NCBI GenBank assembly: GCA_017654125.1
Contig: JAFNYX010000046.1
Coordinates: forward strand, 1 to 35,577
DNA length: 35,577 nucleotides
DNA from: Alistipes sp.
Lineage (GTDB): Bacteria; Bacteroidota; Bacteroidia; Bacteroidales; Rikenellaceae
Direction: 5' to 3'
A program made the translations under genes and the position numbers. Each line of letters opens with the position of its first letter. Position 1 is the stretch's first letter. Below, piece after piece: positions 9,301 through 16,428 of this stretch. The notes below the pieces were generated by a model. The model was not told the DNA's origin, made no database searches, and saw only the letters and a list, made by a program, of their open reading frames with translations.

Positions 9301-9435
9301 GCCGGCGTGCAGAACGTATTCGTGCTGACCAAGTACAGTGGTCTCGATCCTGAGACTTCGGTAGCAGGTGGTATTGATGGTAACATCTATCCTCGTCCGC
9401 GTATTTACAGCATTCGTCTCGGTATTAACTTTTAA
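6400..9435 (+). CDS. susC: SusC-family TonB-dependent outer-membrane starch oligosaccharide transporter
   Basis: The protein is about 1012 aa, normal for the family. In order it shows a signal peptide (MKKLLAMCLGLMMLS...SAQ), a carboxypeptidase-regulatory-like domain (IKGVVVDTNGAPIIGASV to YIGYKTV), the TonB-box area EDALALDELVVIGYG, a plug domain (LLRGKVPGVNI, RIRGGASL, PLIVIDGVPI, AIYGSRASNGVILITTKKG), and a long beta-barrel ending in IRLGINF with terminal Phe. It imports oligosaccharides across the outer membrane using TonB energy, with SusD as lid. The start is ATG 6400 or the in-frame ATG 6406; the open frame extends further upstream but overlaps the MFS gene. susD follows after 20 bp. 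Codon use looks like that of a strongly expressed gene. Confidence 0.95.
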   Translation: MFMKKLLAMCLGLMMLSIITPPLVSAQQGRLEIKGVVVDTNGAPIIGASVVEVGTLNGTMTDIQGQYALTVADGNSLVEISYIGYKTVQLVASSSVLERVALEEDALALDELVVIGYGSVKKDDMTGSVIAVKAEEINRGALTSPQELLRGKVPGVNITTSSGAPGAGAEIRIRGGASLSANNNPLIVIDGVPIADNAGPGMANGLATVNPNDIETFTVLKDASATAIYGSRASNGVILITTKKGESGKPRVSYNGSFSIKHNYNTMDMMNATEFKDYILGLYPDLADKANALFGNSDTDWQDQIYRIGLATDQNVSVTGTGANGKLPYRVSAGYVYDEGTVKNTDNQRVTVDVSLAPKFLKNHLTVNFNAKGVYNRANYADGSVIGSAVYYDPTQDIYNRLPNGNVDLSNNNGYRNWNTDLTAWNPLSYLYDRWDQNNAYRALGNIQLDYKVHGLEDLSFNLNLGLDITKTKGDKGNLPGSIFANWNNDDDGAYKGRGTYENYTNIHRNSLLGFYANYQHTWGIHNFNAMLGYEWSSNYSSTDSSTFGRIVPADPTTSAFDSKLRNSTFSATRNVLVSFYGRINYSIDSRYLFTATMRADGSSRFVGKNRWGFFPAVAAAWNIKQEKFLEDVGAVSALKLRLGWGVTGQQEFGENYAGLQYAEISRDPATQYPLGPDQFFYPVRPHAYNENLKWEETTTYNVGLDFGFLNGRINGSVELYYRKTKDLLSYVNVPLGGNFSNYVYQNIGSMLNKGIEMSLNFIPVDTEDWNLTIGLNGTFQKTMITELPSENIDVGGTGAGTGNLAQRHKVGYAPYTFYLWQQVYDDNGKPIQNALVDRDGDGQITNNDRYMTNKSPNPDFYYGINLRLTYRNWDFGFNGHGTVGNYMFNDVLRGSATSYYRDVIDKGYLVNAQPSATKYGFMQSSTTMQHLSDMFLEDASYFRMDDINLGYTFRNFSDSNLSIRLAAGVQNVFVLTKYSGLDPETSVAGGIDGNIYPRPRIYSIRLGINF

Positions 9436-9437
9436 TT

Positions 9438-9446
9438 GAGGAGGAG
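9438..9446 (+). promoter_or_regulatory. Strong Shine-Dalgarno for susD
   Basis: GAGGAGGAG ends 9 nt before the susD ATG. Strong Shine-Dalgarno sequences are uncommon in Bacteroidota, whose ribosomes generally do not rely on them, so the match stands out and also supports the chosen start. Confidence 0.5.
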
Positions 9447-9455
9447 AATACGATT

Positions 9456-11075
9456 ATGAAAAAATACATTATTTTGGCTGTTTGTGCAGCATTGACTTTT
9501 ACCGCCTGCGTTCACGACCTCAATCAAAATCCGATGTCGGACAATGCGATTGCAAGTGGTGATGCATATAAGAATCCGGTTTATCGTCTCGGTCAGTTGG
9601 CAAAACTCTACGGTAGCTTTACTCTCGTGGGTAACTCCGGTCCGGGTAGCGCCGATATCGCAGTTGACGATGCCGGTGAGTCGGAGTTCCTTCGTGCTTG
9701 GTGGTCGATTCAGACCATTTCGACCGATGAGGCAAAGTGCGTATGGGGCAACCAGTGGAATACGGAGGTTAACAAGAATGCTTGGACCTCGACAAAGAAT
9801 AGCGCTATCTATGCTGCGTATGTGCGTGGTGTGATGATGGTAACTCTCGCTAACGAATATTTGCGTAACACGGACGACAGCGATCCTGAAATCGCTATCG
9901 AGCGTGCAGAGGTTCGTTTCTTGCGTGCTTATGCTTATTGGGTGTTGCTCGACGGTTTTGGCAACCCACCATTTACCGATGAGACCACTCCAATTGGTGC
10001 ATACAAGCCGGAGCAGATTAAGGCTGCCGACCTCTACGTTTGGTTGAAGGCGGAGTTGGAGTCGCTCGTATCGGATGAGTCGGCGTTGAAGGATGTACAC
10101 ACTCAAATCTACCCTCGCGTGGACAAGGGTGCTGCTTACGCATTGCTTGCACGTCTTTGCTTGAACCACAAGACCTATACCGGTGTAGAGGATAAGGCAA
10201 CTTATGCAGATGCAATGGCTGCTGCCGATAAGGTTATTGCAAAGTATCCGCTTGCAAAGAACTATCAGGCACTCTTCATGGGCGATAACGGCGAGAATGC
10301 AGATGCTGTTCAGGAGTTTGTTTATGCCGCTTGCTACGATGCAAACAAAACTCAATCGTATGGTGGCCCTACATATATTATCGCAGCCGGTAAGAACAAC
10401 GCTTCGTACCTTGGTTTGCAGGCCAACTGGTCGGGTTTGGTAACCTCGTCGGAGTTTGTTGCAAACATTATCGGACAGGGTGCTGTTGATGGTGCGGAGA
10501 CTGGTGCAGAGCCAACCTTCACGACCATCGATAAGCGTGCGCTCGTTTCGTTGAAGTATTGCGAGAGCAAGGATATGACCGCAACCGACTTCCCTAAGGG
10601 ATGGCACGTGTACAAGTTCAACAACCGCCATTTCCTTGCAGGTGGCAACTATCTTGATGAGTCGCCAGCAACCGAGTCGTTTGCTTCGGTTGACTTCCCA
10701 CTCATCCGTGCAGCCGAGATGTACTTGGCATACGCCGAGGCAAAGGTGCGTATCGATGGTGGTACGACTGCTGATGCGAAGGCGGTTAAGTGCATTGCTG
10801 ATTTGCAGCGACGTGCGGGTCTGACTCCTGCGTTTTCGACAATCAGCTTGAACGACGTATTTGCAGAGACCACGAAGGAGCTCTTCTGGGAGGGTCACCG
10901 CCGTACGGTACTCATCCGTTACGACTATTACACGTCTGCAACCTACTTGTGGCCTTTCAAGGGTGGTGTTAAGCAGGGTCAGGGTCTGAGCGATCACCTC
11001 AAACTCTTCCCTCTGCCTGATGACGATTTGACGGCTAACGAGAATCTGGATCAGAATCCGGGTTATATTGAATAA
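9456..11075 (+). CDS. susD: SusD-family starch-binding surface lipoprotein
   Basis: The protein is 539 aa with lipobox LTFTAC (Cys18). Family landmarks are RAEVRFLRAYAYWVLLDGFG in the TPR-like N-terminal half, PLIRAAEMYLAYAEA, the ELFWEGHRRTVLIRYD helix, and the C-terminal LFPLPDDDLTANENLDQNPGY motif. SusD binds amylose helices at the cell surface and acts as a hinged lid over SusC. It lies 20 bp after susC and 29 bp before the susE-like gene, all on one strand. The substrate assignment comes from the neighbouring GH13/GH97 enzymes, not from the SusD sequence itself. Confidence 0.95.
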   Translation: MKKYIILAVCAALTFTACVHDLNQNPMSDNAIASGDAYKNPVYRLGQLAKLYGSFTLVGNSGPGSADIAVDDAGESEFLRAWWSIQTISTDEAKCVWGNQWNTEVNKNAWTSTKNSAIYAAYVRGVMMVTLANEYLRNTDDSDPEIAIERAEVRFLRAYAYWVLLDGFGNPPFTDETTPIGAYKPEQIKAADLYVWLKAELESLVSDESALKDVHTQIYPRVDKGAAYALLARLCLNHKTYTGVEDKATYADAMAAADKVIAKYPLAKNYQALFMGDNGENADAVQEFVYAACYDANKTQSYGGPTYIIAAGKNNASYLGLQANWSGLVTSSEFVANIIGQGAVDGAETGAEPTFTTIDKRALVSLKYCESKDMTATDFPKGWHVYKFNNRHFLAGGNYLDESPATESFASVDFPLIRAAEMYLAYAEAKVRIDGGTTADAKAVKCIADLQRRAGLTPAFSTISLNDVFAETTKELFWEGHRRTVLIRYDYYTSATYLWPFKGGVKQGQGLSDHLKLFPLPDDDLTANENLDQNPGYIE

Positions 11076-11104
11076 TTGAGTATAAATCTTAAATAATCGA
11101 AAAG

Positions 11105-12274
11105 ATGAAATTCTTGAAATATATTTCAATTGCCGTAGTCGCTTTGTTCGCTTTCTCCTGTCAGGAGGTGGACAAGATGCAGGCAGCTCCGGCAGAGAGT
11201 GTTGTGGCTCCGGTGATGAACCCGCACTCTGATATCACCATCGACGAGAGCACGCTCGCTAACGAGGTAACCTTCTCGTGGAATGAGGTCGATTACGGTT
11301 ATCCTGCGGCTGTCTCGTATTGCCTCTTCGCAGTTTATGGCGATAAGGAGACCCAGCTCGGTGAGTCGTACACGACAAGCTATACTATGACCAAAGAGGC
11401 GTTGAACAATGCTTTGGTAAACAGCAAAGGTATTGCTGTTCCGGAGGATGCAACGACCATGATTTACCTCTATGTAACCTCTACTATTTCGGCTTCGAGC
11501 GAGGCATACACCAAGCGCTCGGAGGCAATTTCGGTTAATGTAACGACTATCAAATCGACTTCGGCTCCTTGGATTCGTCGTCCGCTCTACGTTGCAGGTA
11601 ACTACCAGGGTTGGGCTCCTGATAAGGCTCCTATCCTTTGGGAGACTGCCGAGAACAGTGACCGCTATGAGGGTCTCGTATTCCTCGGTAATGCAGCCGG
11701 TACACCGAACTACATCGACGATAATCTCTGCCACTTCAAGTTCTGTCCAAACCCTAACTGGACGGGCAACCTCGGTGGTGACCCTAAGGGTATGACAACA
11801 GAGGGCGACCCTGCTCACATCACCGTAGAGGAGGGCTTGTACTGGCTTACGGTTGAGCTTACGCCTGACCATTTGACCGGTACGGTAAGCTGGAAGAAGG
11901 TTGAGAAGATTGGTGTTATCGGTACGGCTGTAGGTGGTTGGGAGACCGACCTCGATATGACGCTTGCTGGTATGCCAACCGACGCTTCGGCTGCCGATTA
12001 TGCAGATCGCTACTATGCAGCGATGTGCGGCCAGACTTGGGAGGCTGTTATGACCGGTTGCCAGGGTGGTGAGTTCAAGTATCGTTTGAACGGTGCTTGG
12101 GATACCAACTGGGGTGGTTCGCTCGAGCATCTGACTTTGGGCGGCGATAACCTTAACTGTTCGCTTACCGGTAATGTACGCTTTACTATTAACTTCCGTG
12201 GTAACGTATCGGAGTTGGCAGAGGATACTACCAACCCTTCGCCAATCTCGGGTAGTGTAGAGCTGGCAGAGTAA
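11105..12274 (+). CDS. susE: SusE-like starch-binding outer-membrane lipoprotein
   Basis: This 389-aa lipoprotein has lipobox LFAFSC (Cys19). An N-terminal SusE-type Ig-like domain (about residues 35-150, with the TFSWNEVDYGYPAAVSYCLF pattern) is followed by two starch-binding-type modules. Module A begins at ~160 (PLYVAGNYQGWAP) and module B at ~268 (KIGVIGTAVGGWETD, with FKYRLNGAWDTNWGG). Aromatic residues in these loops are the expected glucan contacts. B. thetaiotaomicron SusE likewise has two CBMs and is surface-exposed. The A-B order here is the unit that recurs three times in the next gene. It sits between susD and the susF-like gene, with a hairpin at the 3' junction. Confidence 0.88.
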   Translation: MKFLKYISIAVVALFAFSCQEVDKMQAAPAESVVAPVMNPHSDITIDESTLANEVTFSWNEVDYGYPAAVSYCLFAVYGDKETQLGESYTTSYTMTKEALNNALVNSKGIAVPEDATTMIYLYVTSTISASSEAYTKRSEAISVNVTTIKSTSAPWIRRPLYVAGNYQGWAPDKAPILWETAENSDRYEGLVFLGNAAGTPNYIDDNLCHFKFCPNPNWTGNLGGDPKGMTTEGDPAHITVEEGLYWLTVELTPDHLTGTVSWKKVEKIGVIGTAVGGWETDLDMTLAGMPTDASAADYADRYYAAMCGQTWEAVMTGCQGGEFKYRLNGAWDTNWGGSLEHLTLGGDNLNCSLTGNVRFTINFRGNVSELAEDTTNPSPISGSVELAE

Positions 12275-12288
12275 ACTTGTATAACAAA

Positions 12289-12317
12289 CGGGTCGGCGGC
12301 TTAACCCGTCGCCGACC
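12289..12317 (+). promoter_or_regulatory. Intercistronic hairpin between susE-like and susF-like genes
   Basis: GGTCGGCG (12291-12298) pairs with CGCCGACC (12310-12317). A second, mutually exclusive stem can form between ACGGGT (12289-12294) and ACCCGT (12304-12309). The structure ends 3 nt before the ATG at 12321 and lacks a T-run, so it resembles a translational or mRNA-stability element more than a terminator. Confidence 0.6.
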
Positions 12318-12320
12318 TTA

Positions 12321-14636
12321 ATGAAAATGCAAAAAAATATGAAAATTCTGAAATATTTAATGTCGGCTGTGGTAGCTCTTTCGTTGGCTGCCTGCAACCA
12401 CGATCCGGATGAAATCGTGATTTCGTCCGTCGATCCGGAATTTAACAAACACGGCGATGTGGTTGTTAATGACGTTACAATAAACGAGGACTTTACTTTG
12501 GTATGGTCGGGTGCAAAGTTCGGCGTAGCGGCAGATGTAGAGTATGCAGTTGATGCAACCTACAACGGCTCAACCGTTACGGTAGCAACTACCGGCGAGC
12601 GTTACATGAACATCACGAACAGTGCATTGTTCGAGTTGCTCGGTATTCGTTTGTCGGGTAACTATGAAGTTACGTTTGATTTGAAGGCGACAAACATCCA
12701 GACGGGTGATACGAAGAGTGCAAAGAAACCTCTCGTAATCAACTTCGAGTACACCAAGATTTCGTATATGTGGATTCTCGGTGGTTATCAGGGATGGAGT
12801 GCCGATAACGCTTCGTCGCGTCTGTTGCAGGGTGCCGATGGCGTATTCCGCGGTTTTATCCACATTCTTGCAGAGGGTAGTGGCAATAACGAGATTAAGA
12901 TTTGCTCGCAGAATGGTTGGGACGGTACAAACTACGGCATGAAGGACGGTGTACTGAATACCGATGGCGATGCAGGTAATATCGTTCTTGCAAAGGGCTT
13001 GCACTACTTGGAGCTTAACATTGACGAGATGACTTTGCTCGATATCCCTGTGACAAAAGTCGGTATCATCGGCGAAGGTGTTGGTGGCTGGGATAAAGAT
13101 TACGCCGAGATGCGTTACAGCGCAGACAGTGGCCTGTGGACCGGCGTAGCAAAGGTAGTTGCTGGCAAGGAGTACAAGATTCGTTTCAATGACGTTTGGA
13201 ATGTTGTTGTTGATGGCAAGGAGTATGACTTCTCGCTTGGTGGCGACGTTGCCGAATTGCAGTTCAAGGGCTCGAACCTTCTTATCGATGGTGAGGGTAT
13301 CGTTTCGTTCCACCTCAATATCTTCGACTATCCATACACCATTAAGGAGGGCGCAGGTTTGACCGAGGATGCAACGGTTCTCTATGTCGCTTCGTCGGTT
13401 ACCGGTTGGAACTATGGCGTAGCTCCGCAGATGGATGCACAGTATGCTAATGATGCATTTACAAACACCTTCTGTGGCTTGTTCAATATGCCGGAGGCTG
13501 GTGATGTTCTCTTCGCACGTCTGCCAACAGAGTATGGTACTCGTTATGGCGGTTCGCTTGCAGCATTGCAGACCTATGCAGGTGGTGAGCAGGCAACGGG
13601 TATTGCCGTATCAAAGGGCTTGCACTATGCGTATGCCAACCTGAACGAGGGAGTTATGAAGGCAACTATTCTTGATATCACTTCGATTGGTTTGGTGGGC
13701 GGTATGAATGGTTGGAATGCCGGTGCTCCTATCGAGTTGGTTTATGATGCTACTTCGGATTCGTTCAAGGCTAATGATGTTGTGTTCGATGGCGATGGCG
13801 AGTTCAAGATTATCATGAACAAGATGTGGAATACGAAGGTTGATGGCGTAGAGCTCCAAATGAGCTTGGGCGGCAGCTGCACCAAGTTGATGGTAAACGG
13901 TGGCAATCTCTTCATCACGAAGGGTACCCACTCGTTCGAGTTGATGCTCAATTCAACCACTCCGAAACTTGCAATCGACGGCATGGTTGCTGATTTGTCA
14001 GCTAACCCTGATTTCTTGGAGATTACCGGTGCATTTGCTCACTACAACTGGAACTTGGGCGATGCTTCGCCTGCCTTGATGCCTTATAAGGAGGAGAATC
14101 AGTATGCGGCGTTTATTGATATGTACAAGCCGGAGGGCGCAGGCGATGTAGCCGAGTTTAAGGTGACATATCCGAACTGGTCCACTTGGTTGGCTCCTAC
14201 CTTGCAGGAGGGTACTACCTATGTATATAATATCTCGGCAGATGGTGGTAATGGCCAGATTCCGTTCGGTCTCTACTTCTGGAGTGTAATCCTCGACGCG
14301 CGCAACAAGTCTGGCGTTGCAACCGCTACTCCAATTACAAGCATTGGTTTGATTGGTAACATCGACGGCGATAGCTGGTCGAAGCAGTTTGCTCTTACTC
14401 CGGCCGGTAACGGCGTTTACACGGGAGAATTGAAGATTGACTCTGAGTTTAAGGTTCGTATGAACGACGACTGGGGCTTCAATCTCGGTTTGCCTTCGGA
14501 TGGCGCGTTCGAGTTGGGTAAGGAGTGTGCATTGGCTCCGGATGCAGGCAACTTGAAGGTTAATGAGCAGGGTACATATACTGTCACCCTTAACCTGGCG
14601 AAGACGCCAAACACGATTCTCGTAGTTAAGAAATAA
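12321..14636 (+). CDS. susF: Extended SusF-like lipoprotein with six starch-binding-type modules
   Basis: The protein is 771 aa, much longer than B. thetaiotaomicron SusF (about 485 aa). It has lipobox LSLAAC (Cys25) followed by acidic residues (NHDPDE) and an N-terminal Ig-like domain (~30-145). Then come six modules starting near residues 150 (MWILGGYQGW), 246 (KVGIIGEGVGGWDKD), 353 (VLYVASSVTGWNYG), 454 (SIGLVGGMNGWNAG), 566 (LEITGAFAHYNWN) and 674 (SIGLIGNIDGDSW). Odd modules resemble the first SusE module (A) and even ones the second (B; compare YKIRFNDVWN, FKIIMNKMWN and FKVRMNDDWG), giving three A-B pairs. Expected role: surface retention of starch; no catalytic motif is seen. ATGs at 12321, 12327 or 12339 could each serve as start. 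Hairpins flank the gene on both sides. Confidence 0.87.
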   Translation: MKMQKNMKILKYLMSAVVALSLAACNHDPDEIVISSVDPEFNKHGDVVVNDVTINEDFTLVWSGAKFGVAADVEYAVDATYNGSTVTVATTGERYMNITNSALFELLGIRLSGNYEVTFDLKATNIQTGDTKSAKKPLVINFEYTKISYMWILGGYQGWSADNASSRLLQGADGVFRGFIHILAEGSGNNEIKICSQNGWDGTNYGMKDGVLNTDGDAGNIVLAKGLHYLELNIDEMTLLDIPVTKVGIIGEGVGGWDKDYAEMRYSADSGLWTGVAKVVAGKEYKIRFNDVWNVVVDGKEYDFSLGGDVAELQFKGSNLLIDGEGIVSFHLNIFDYPYTIKEGAGLTEDATVLYVASSVTGWNYGVAPQMDAQYANDAFTNTFCGLFNMPEAGDVLFARLPTEYGTRYGGSLAALQTYAGGEQATGIAVSKGLHYAYANLNEGVMKATILDITSIGLVGGMNGWNAGAPIELVYDATSDSFKANDVVFDGDGEFKIIMNKMWNTKVDGVELQMSLGGSCTKLMVNGGNLFITKGTHSFELMLNSTTPKLAIDGMVADLSANPDFLEITGAFAHYNWNLGDASPALMPYKEENQYAAFIDMYKPEGAGDVAEFKVTYPNWSTWLAPTLQEGTTYVYNISADGGNGQIPFGLYFWSVILDARNKSGVATATPITSIGLIGNIDGDSWSKQFALTPAGNGVYTGELKIDSEFKVRMNDDWGFNLGLPSDGAFELGKECALAPDAGNLKVNEQGTYTVTLNLAKTPNTILVVKK

Positions 14637-14656
14637 CACGAGCTAATCGTAATTTT

Positions 14657-14686
14657 GACCGGTGGGTTTTGACCGACCCACCGGTT
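14657..14686 (+). promoter_or_regulatory. Intercistronic hairpin between susF-like and amylase genes
   Basis: ACCGGTGGGT (14658-14667) and ACCCACCGGT (14676-14685) form a perfect 10-bp GC-rich stem with an 8-nt loop, extendable by a G-U pair. No T-run follows, and the amylase ATG is 36 bp downstream. It may attenuate downstream expression or protect the 3' end of the susC-F message. Confidence 0.65.
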
Positions 14687-14721
14687 CCTAACGAAACAAA
14701 TTGATAAAAAGAAAAACGATT

Positions 14722-16404
14722 ATGAACTTAAAAAAAATGTTGTTGATGGTGGCCGTGGCGGCATTGTCATTTGCCGCTTGTACACCACCGGATAATGGAG
14801 AGACTCCGGGTGGAGGTACCGGCGATACCCCGACTGTTGATATTGTGGATCAGGTGTCGCAATATGAACAGCGTGCTTTCGACGGCGAAAAGCGTGCCGA
14901 TGTATTTTACGAAATCTTTGTGCGCTCGTTTGCCGATAGCGACGGCGACGGTGTGGGTGATTTCAATGGTGTAACGGCAAAGCTCGACTATTTGGACGAT
15001 TTGGGCGTGGCTGGTATTTGGTTGATGCCGATATATTCGTGTACGTCGGAGCATGGCTACGATGTGGTGGATTATGAGTTGGTGAATCCGGATTACGGAA
15101 CTATGGCTGATATGGAGCGTCTGATTTCGGAGGCACATAAGCGCGATATCCGTGTAATTTTAGACTTTGTGCCTAATCACTCATCATGGAAGGCACAGTG
15201 GTTTTTGACGGCTTGTTCGAGCGTAGATAACGAGTATCGCAGCTTCTATCACTTCTCGGAGAATAATCCTGGTGGTGCATGGCATCAGGTGCCTACCGGA
15301 ACGACGTCGTGGTGGTATCATGGTGATTTCGATAAGTCAATGCCTGATTTGAACTATGGTGCGGCTGCAACATGCGAGACAAACGCAACATTCAAGGCGA
15401 TGGTTGCTGCTGCAAAATTCTGGGTTGATAAGGGTGTTGATGGTTTCCGACTGGATGCAGTAAAGCATATTTACAGCAATCAAACGTCGAACGAGAATCC
15501 AACCTTCCTTAAAAAGTTCTACGATTCGGTTAATGCCTATTTCCAAGGCAAGTCGGCGCTCGGTTTTAAGGATGTGTATATGGTGGGTGAGTGTTGGTTG
15601 GATACTGATAATATGGCAAAGTACTATACCGGTCTGCCTGCGCTCTTCGACTTCACAGCATGGGAAAACCGTCTGTTGTATGCTATCAAAAATTCGCACG
15701 CAAAATGGTTCCCGAAGGATATGATTGCTGAGCGTAACGTATTTGCGAACTACCGTCAGGACTTTATACAGGCAACTAAACTCTCTAATCACGACGAGAT
15801 GCGTGCACGTACGGCATTGGGTGGTGGTTCGCTCGCAATGTCGCTCGAACGTTCGAAGATGGCTGCTGCGGTATTGCTTACCTCGACCGGCTCACCTTAT
15901 ATCTATTATGGTGAGGAGATTGGTATGATGGGCGATAAGACCAAACCTGGCGGAGACCGTAATGTTCGTGAACCGATGATGTGGGCCCCGAAGGCAAAGG
16001 ATACGTTCCGTCCTACGTGGATTACATCGAACGTAAATACCGATATCGGTATCGGCAACGTGGAGGAGCAGTCGAAGAAAAAGAACTCTATTTATAACGT
16101 GTATCGTAAATTTATGCGTCTGCGTAACACGTATCCCGCTTTGGCTTACGGCGAACTGCGTCTGCCGGAGAATTTCGATGATGCTTCGAGCGACAACAAA
16201 CAGGTGATGGTTTTCCATCGCGTACATGGTAGCGAACATTTGCTTGTTGTGCATAATGTATCGGCAAGCAGTAGTACCTATGTCTATAAGGGCTCAATCA
16301 AACAACCGATTGCTGATATGAATGGTGTTACGGTGGAGAGCAAGGGTGCAGGTGAGCACATTATCTCGATGCCTGCATATTCGTCGATTATTATCGAGTT
16401 GTAA
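14722..16404 (+). CDS. SusG-like GH13 alpha-amylase lipoprotein lacking the CBM58 insertion
   Basis: This 560-aa lipoprotein has lipobox LSFAAC (Cys20) followed by a low-complexity Pro/Gly/Thr linker with acidic residues, consistent with surface export. The GH13 barrel starts near residue 55 (VFYEIFVRSFADSDGDGVGDF, including the Ca-binding-type DSDGDG loop as in SusG). Catalytic residues by motif are nucleophile D245 (GFRLDAVKH), acid/base E290 (VGECW) and D358 (LSNHDE); DFVPNHSS is conserved region I. SusG of B. thetaiotaomicron (about 690 aa) carries CBM58 in domain B; here that region (FSENNPGGAWH to SMPDLNYG) is only a short loop. The start at ATG 14722 is preferred over TTG 14701 because it begins the signal peptide. 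Expected reaction: endo-cleavage of alpha-1,4-glucans at the cell surface. Confidence 0.88.
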   Translation: MNLKKMLLMVAVAALSFAACTPPDNGETPGGGTGDTPTVDIVDQVSQYEQRAFDGEKRADVFYEIFVRSFADSDGDGVGDFNGVTAKLDYLDDLGVAGIWLMPIYSCTSEHGYDVVDYELVNPDYGTMADMERLISEAHKRDIRVILDFVPNHSSWKAQWFLTACSSVDNEYRSFYHFSENNPGGAWHQVPTGTTSWWYHGDFDKSMPDLNYGAAATCETNATFKAMVAAAKFWVDKGVDGFRLDAVKHIYSNQTSNENPTFLKKFYDSVNAYFQGKSALGFKDVYMVGECWLDTDNMAKYYTGLPALFDFTAWENRLLYAIKNSHAKWFPKDMIAERNVFANYRQDFIQATKLSNHDEMRARTALGGGSLAMSLERSKMAAAVLLTSTGSPYIYYGEEIGMMGDKTKPGGDRNVREPMMWAPKAKDTFRPTWITSNVNTDIGIGNVEEQSKKKNSIYNVYRKFMRLRNTYPALAYGELRLPENFDDASSDNKQVMVFHRVHGSEHLLVVHNVSASSSTYVYKGSIKQPIADMNGVTVESKGAGEHIISMPAYSSIIIEL

Positions 16405-16413
16405 TTCGTTAGA

Positions 16414-16419
16414 AGGAGG
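16414..16419 (+). promoter_or_regulatory. Strong Shine-Dalgarno for the short GH13 gene
   Basis: AGGAGG lies 9 nt before ATG 16429, the same spacing as at susD. It supports the start and is unusual for Bacteroidota. Confidence 0.5.
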
Positions 16420-16428
16420 ATTAGATTT

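Noticed and set aside
6565-12448. Very long antisense open frames (631, 565 and 440 codons) opposite susC, susD and susE
   Set aside because: They follow from the biased codon use of highly expressed genes, which removes stops from one antisense frame. Their translations are rich in Arg, Val, Ile and Thr, show no domains, and the sense frames are well-supported Sus proteins.
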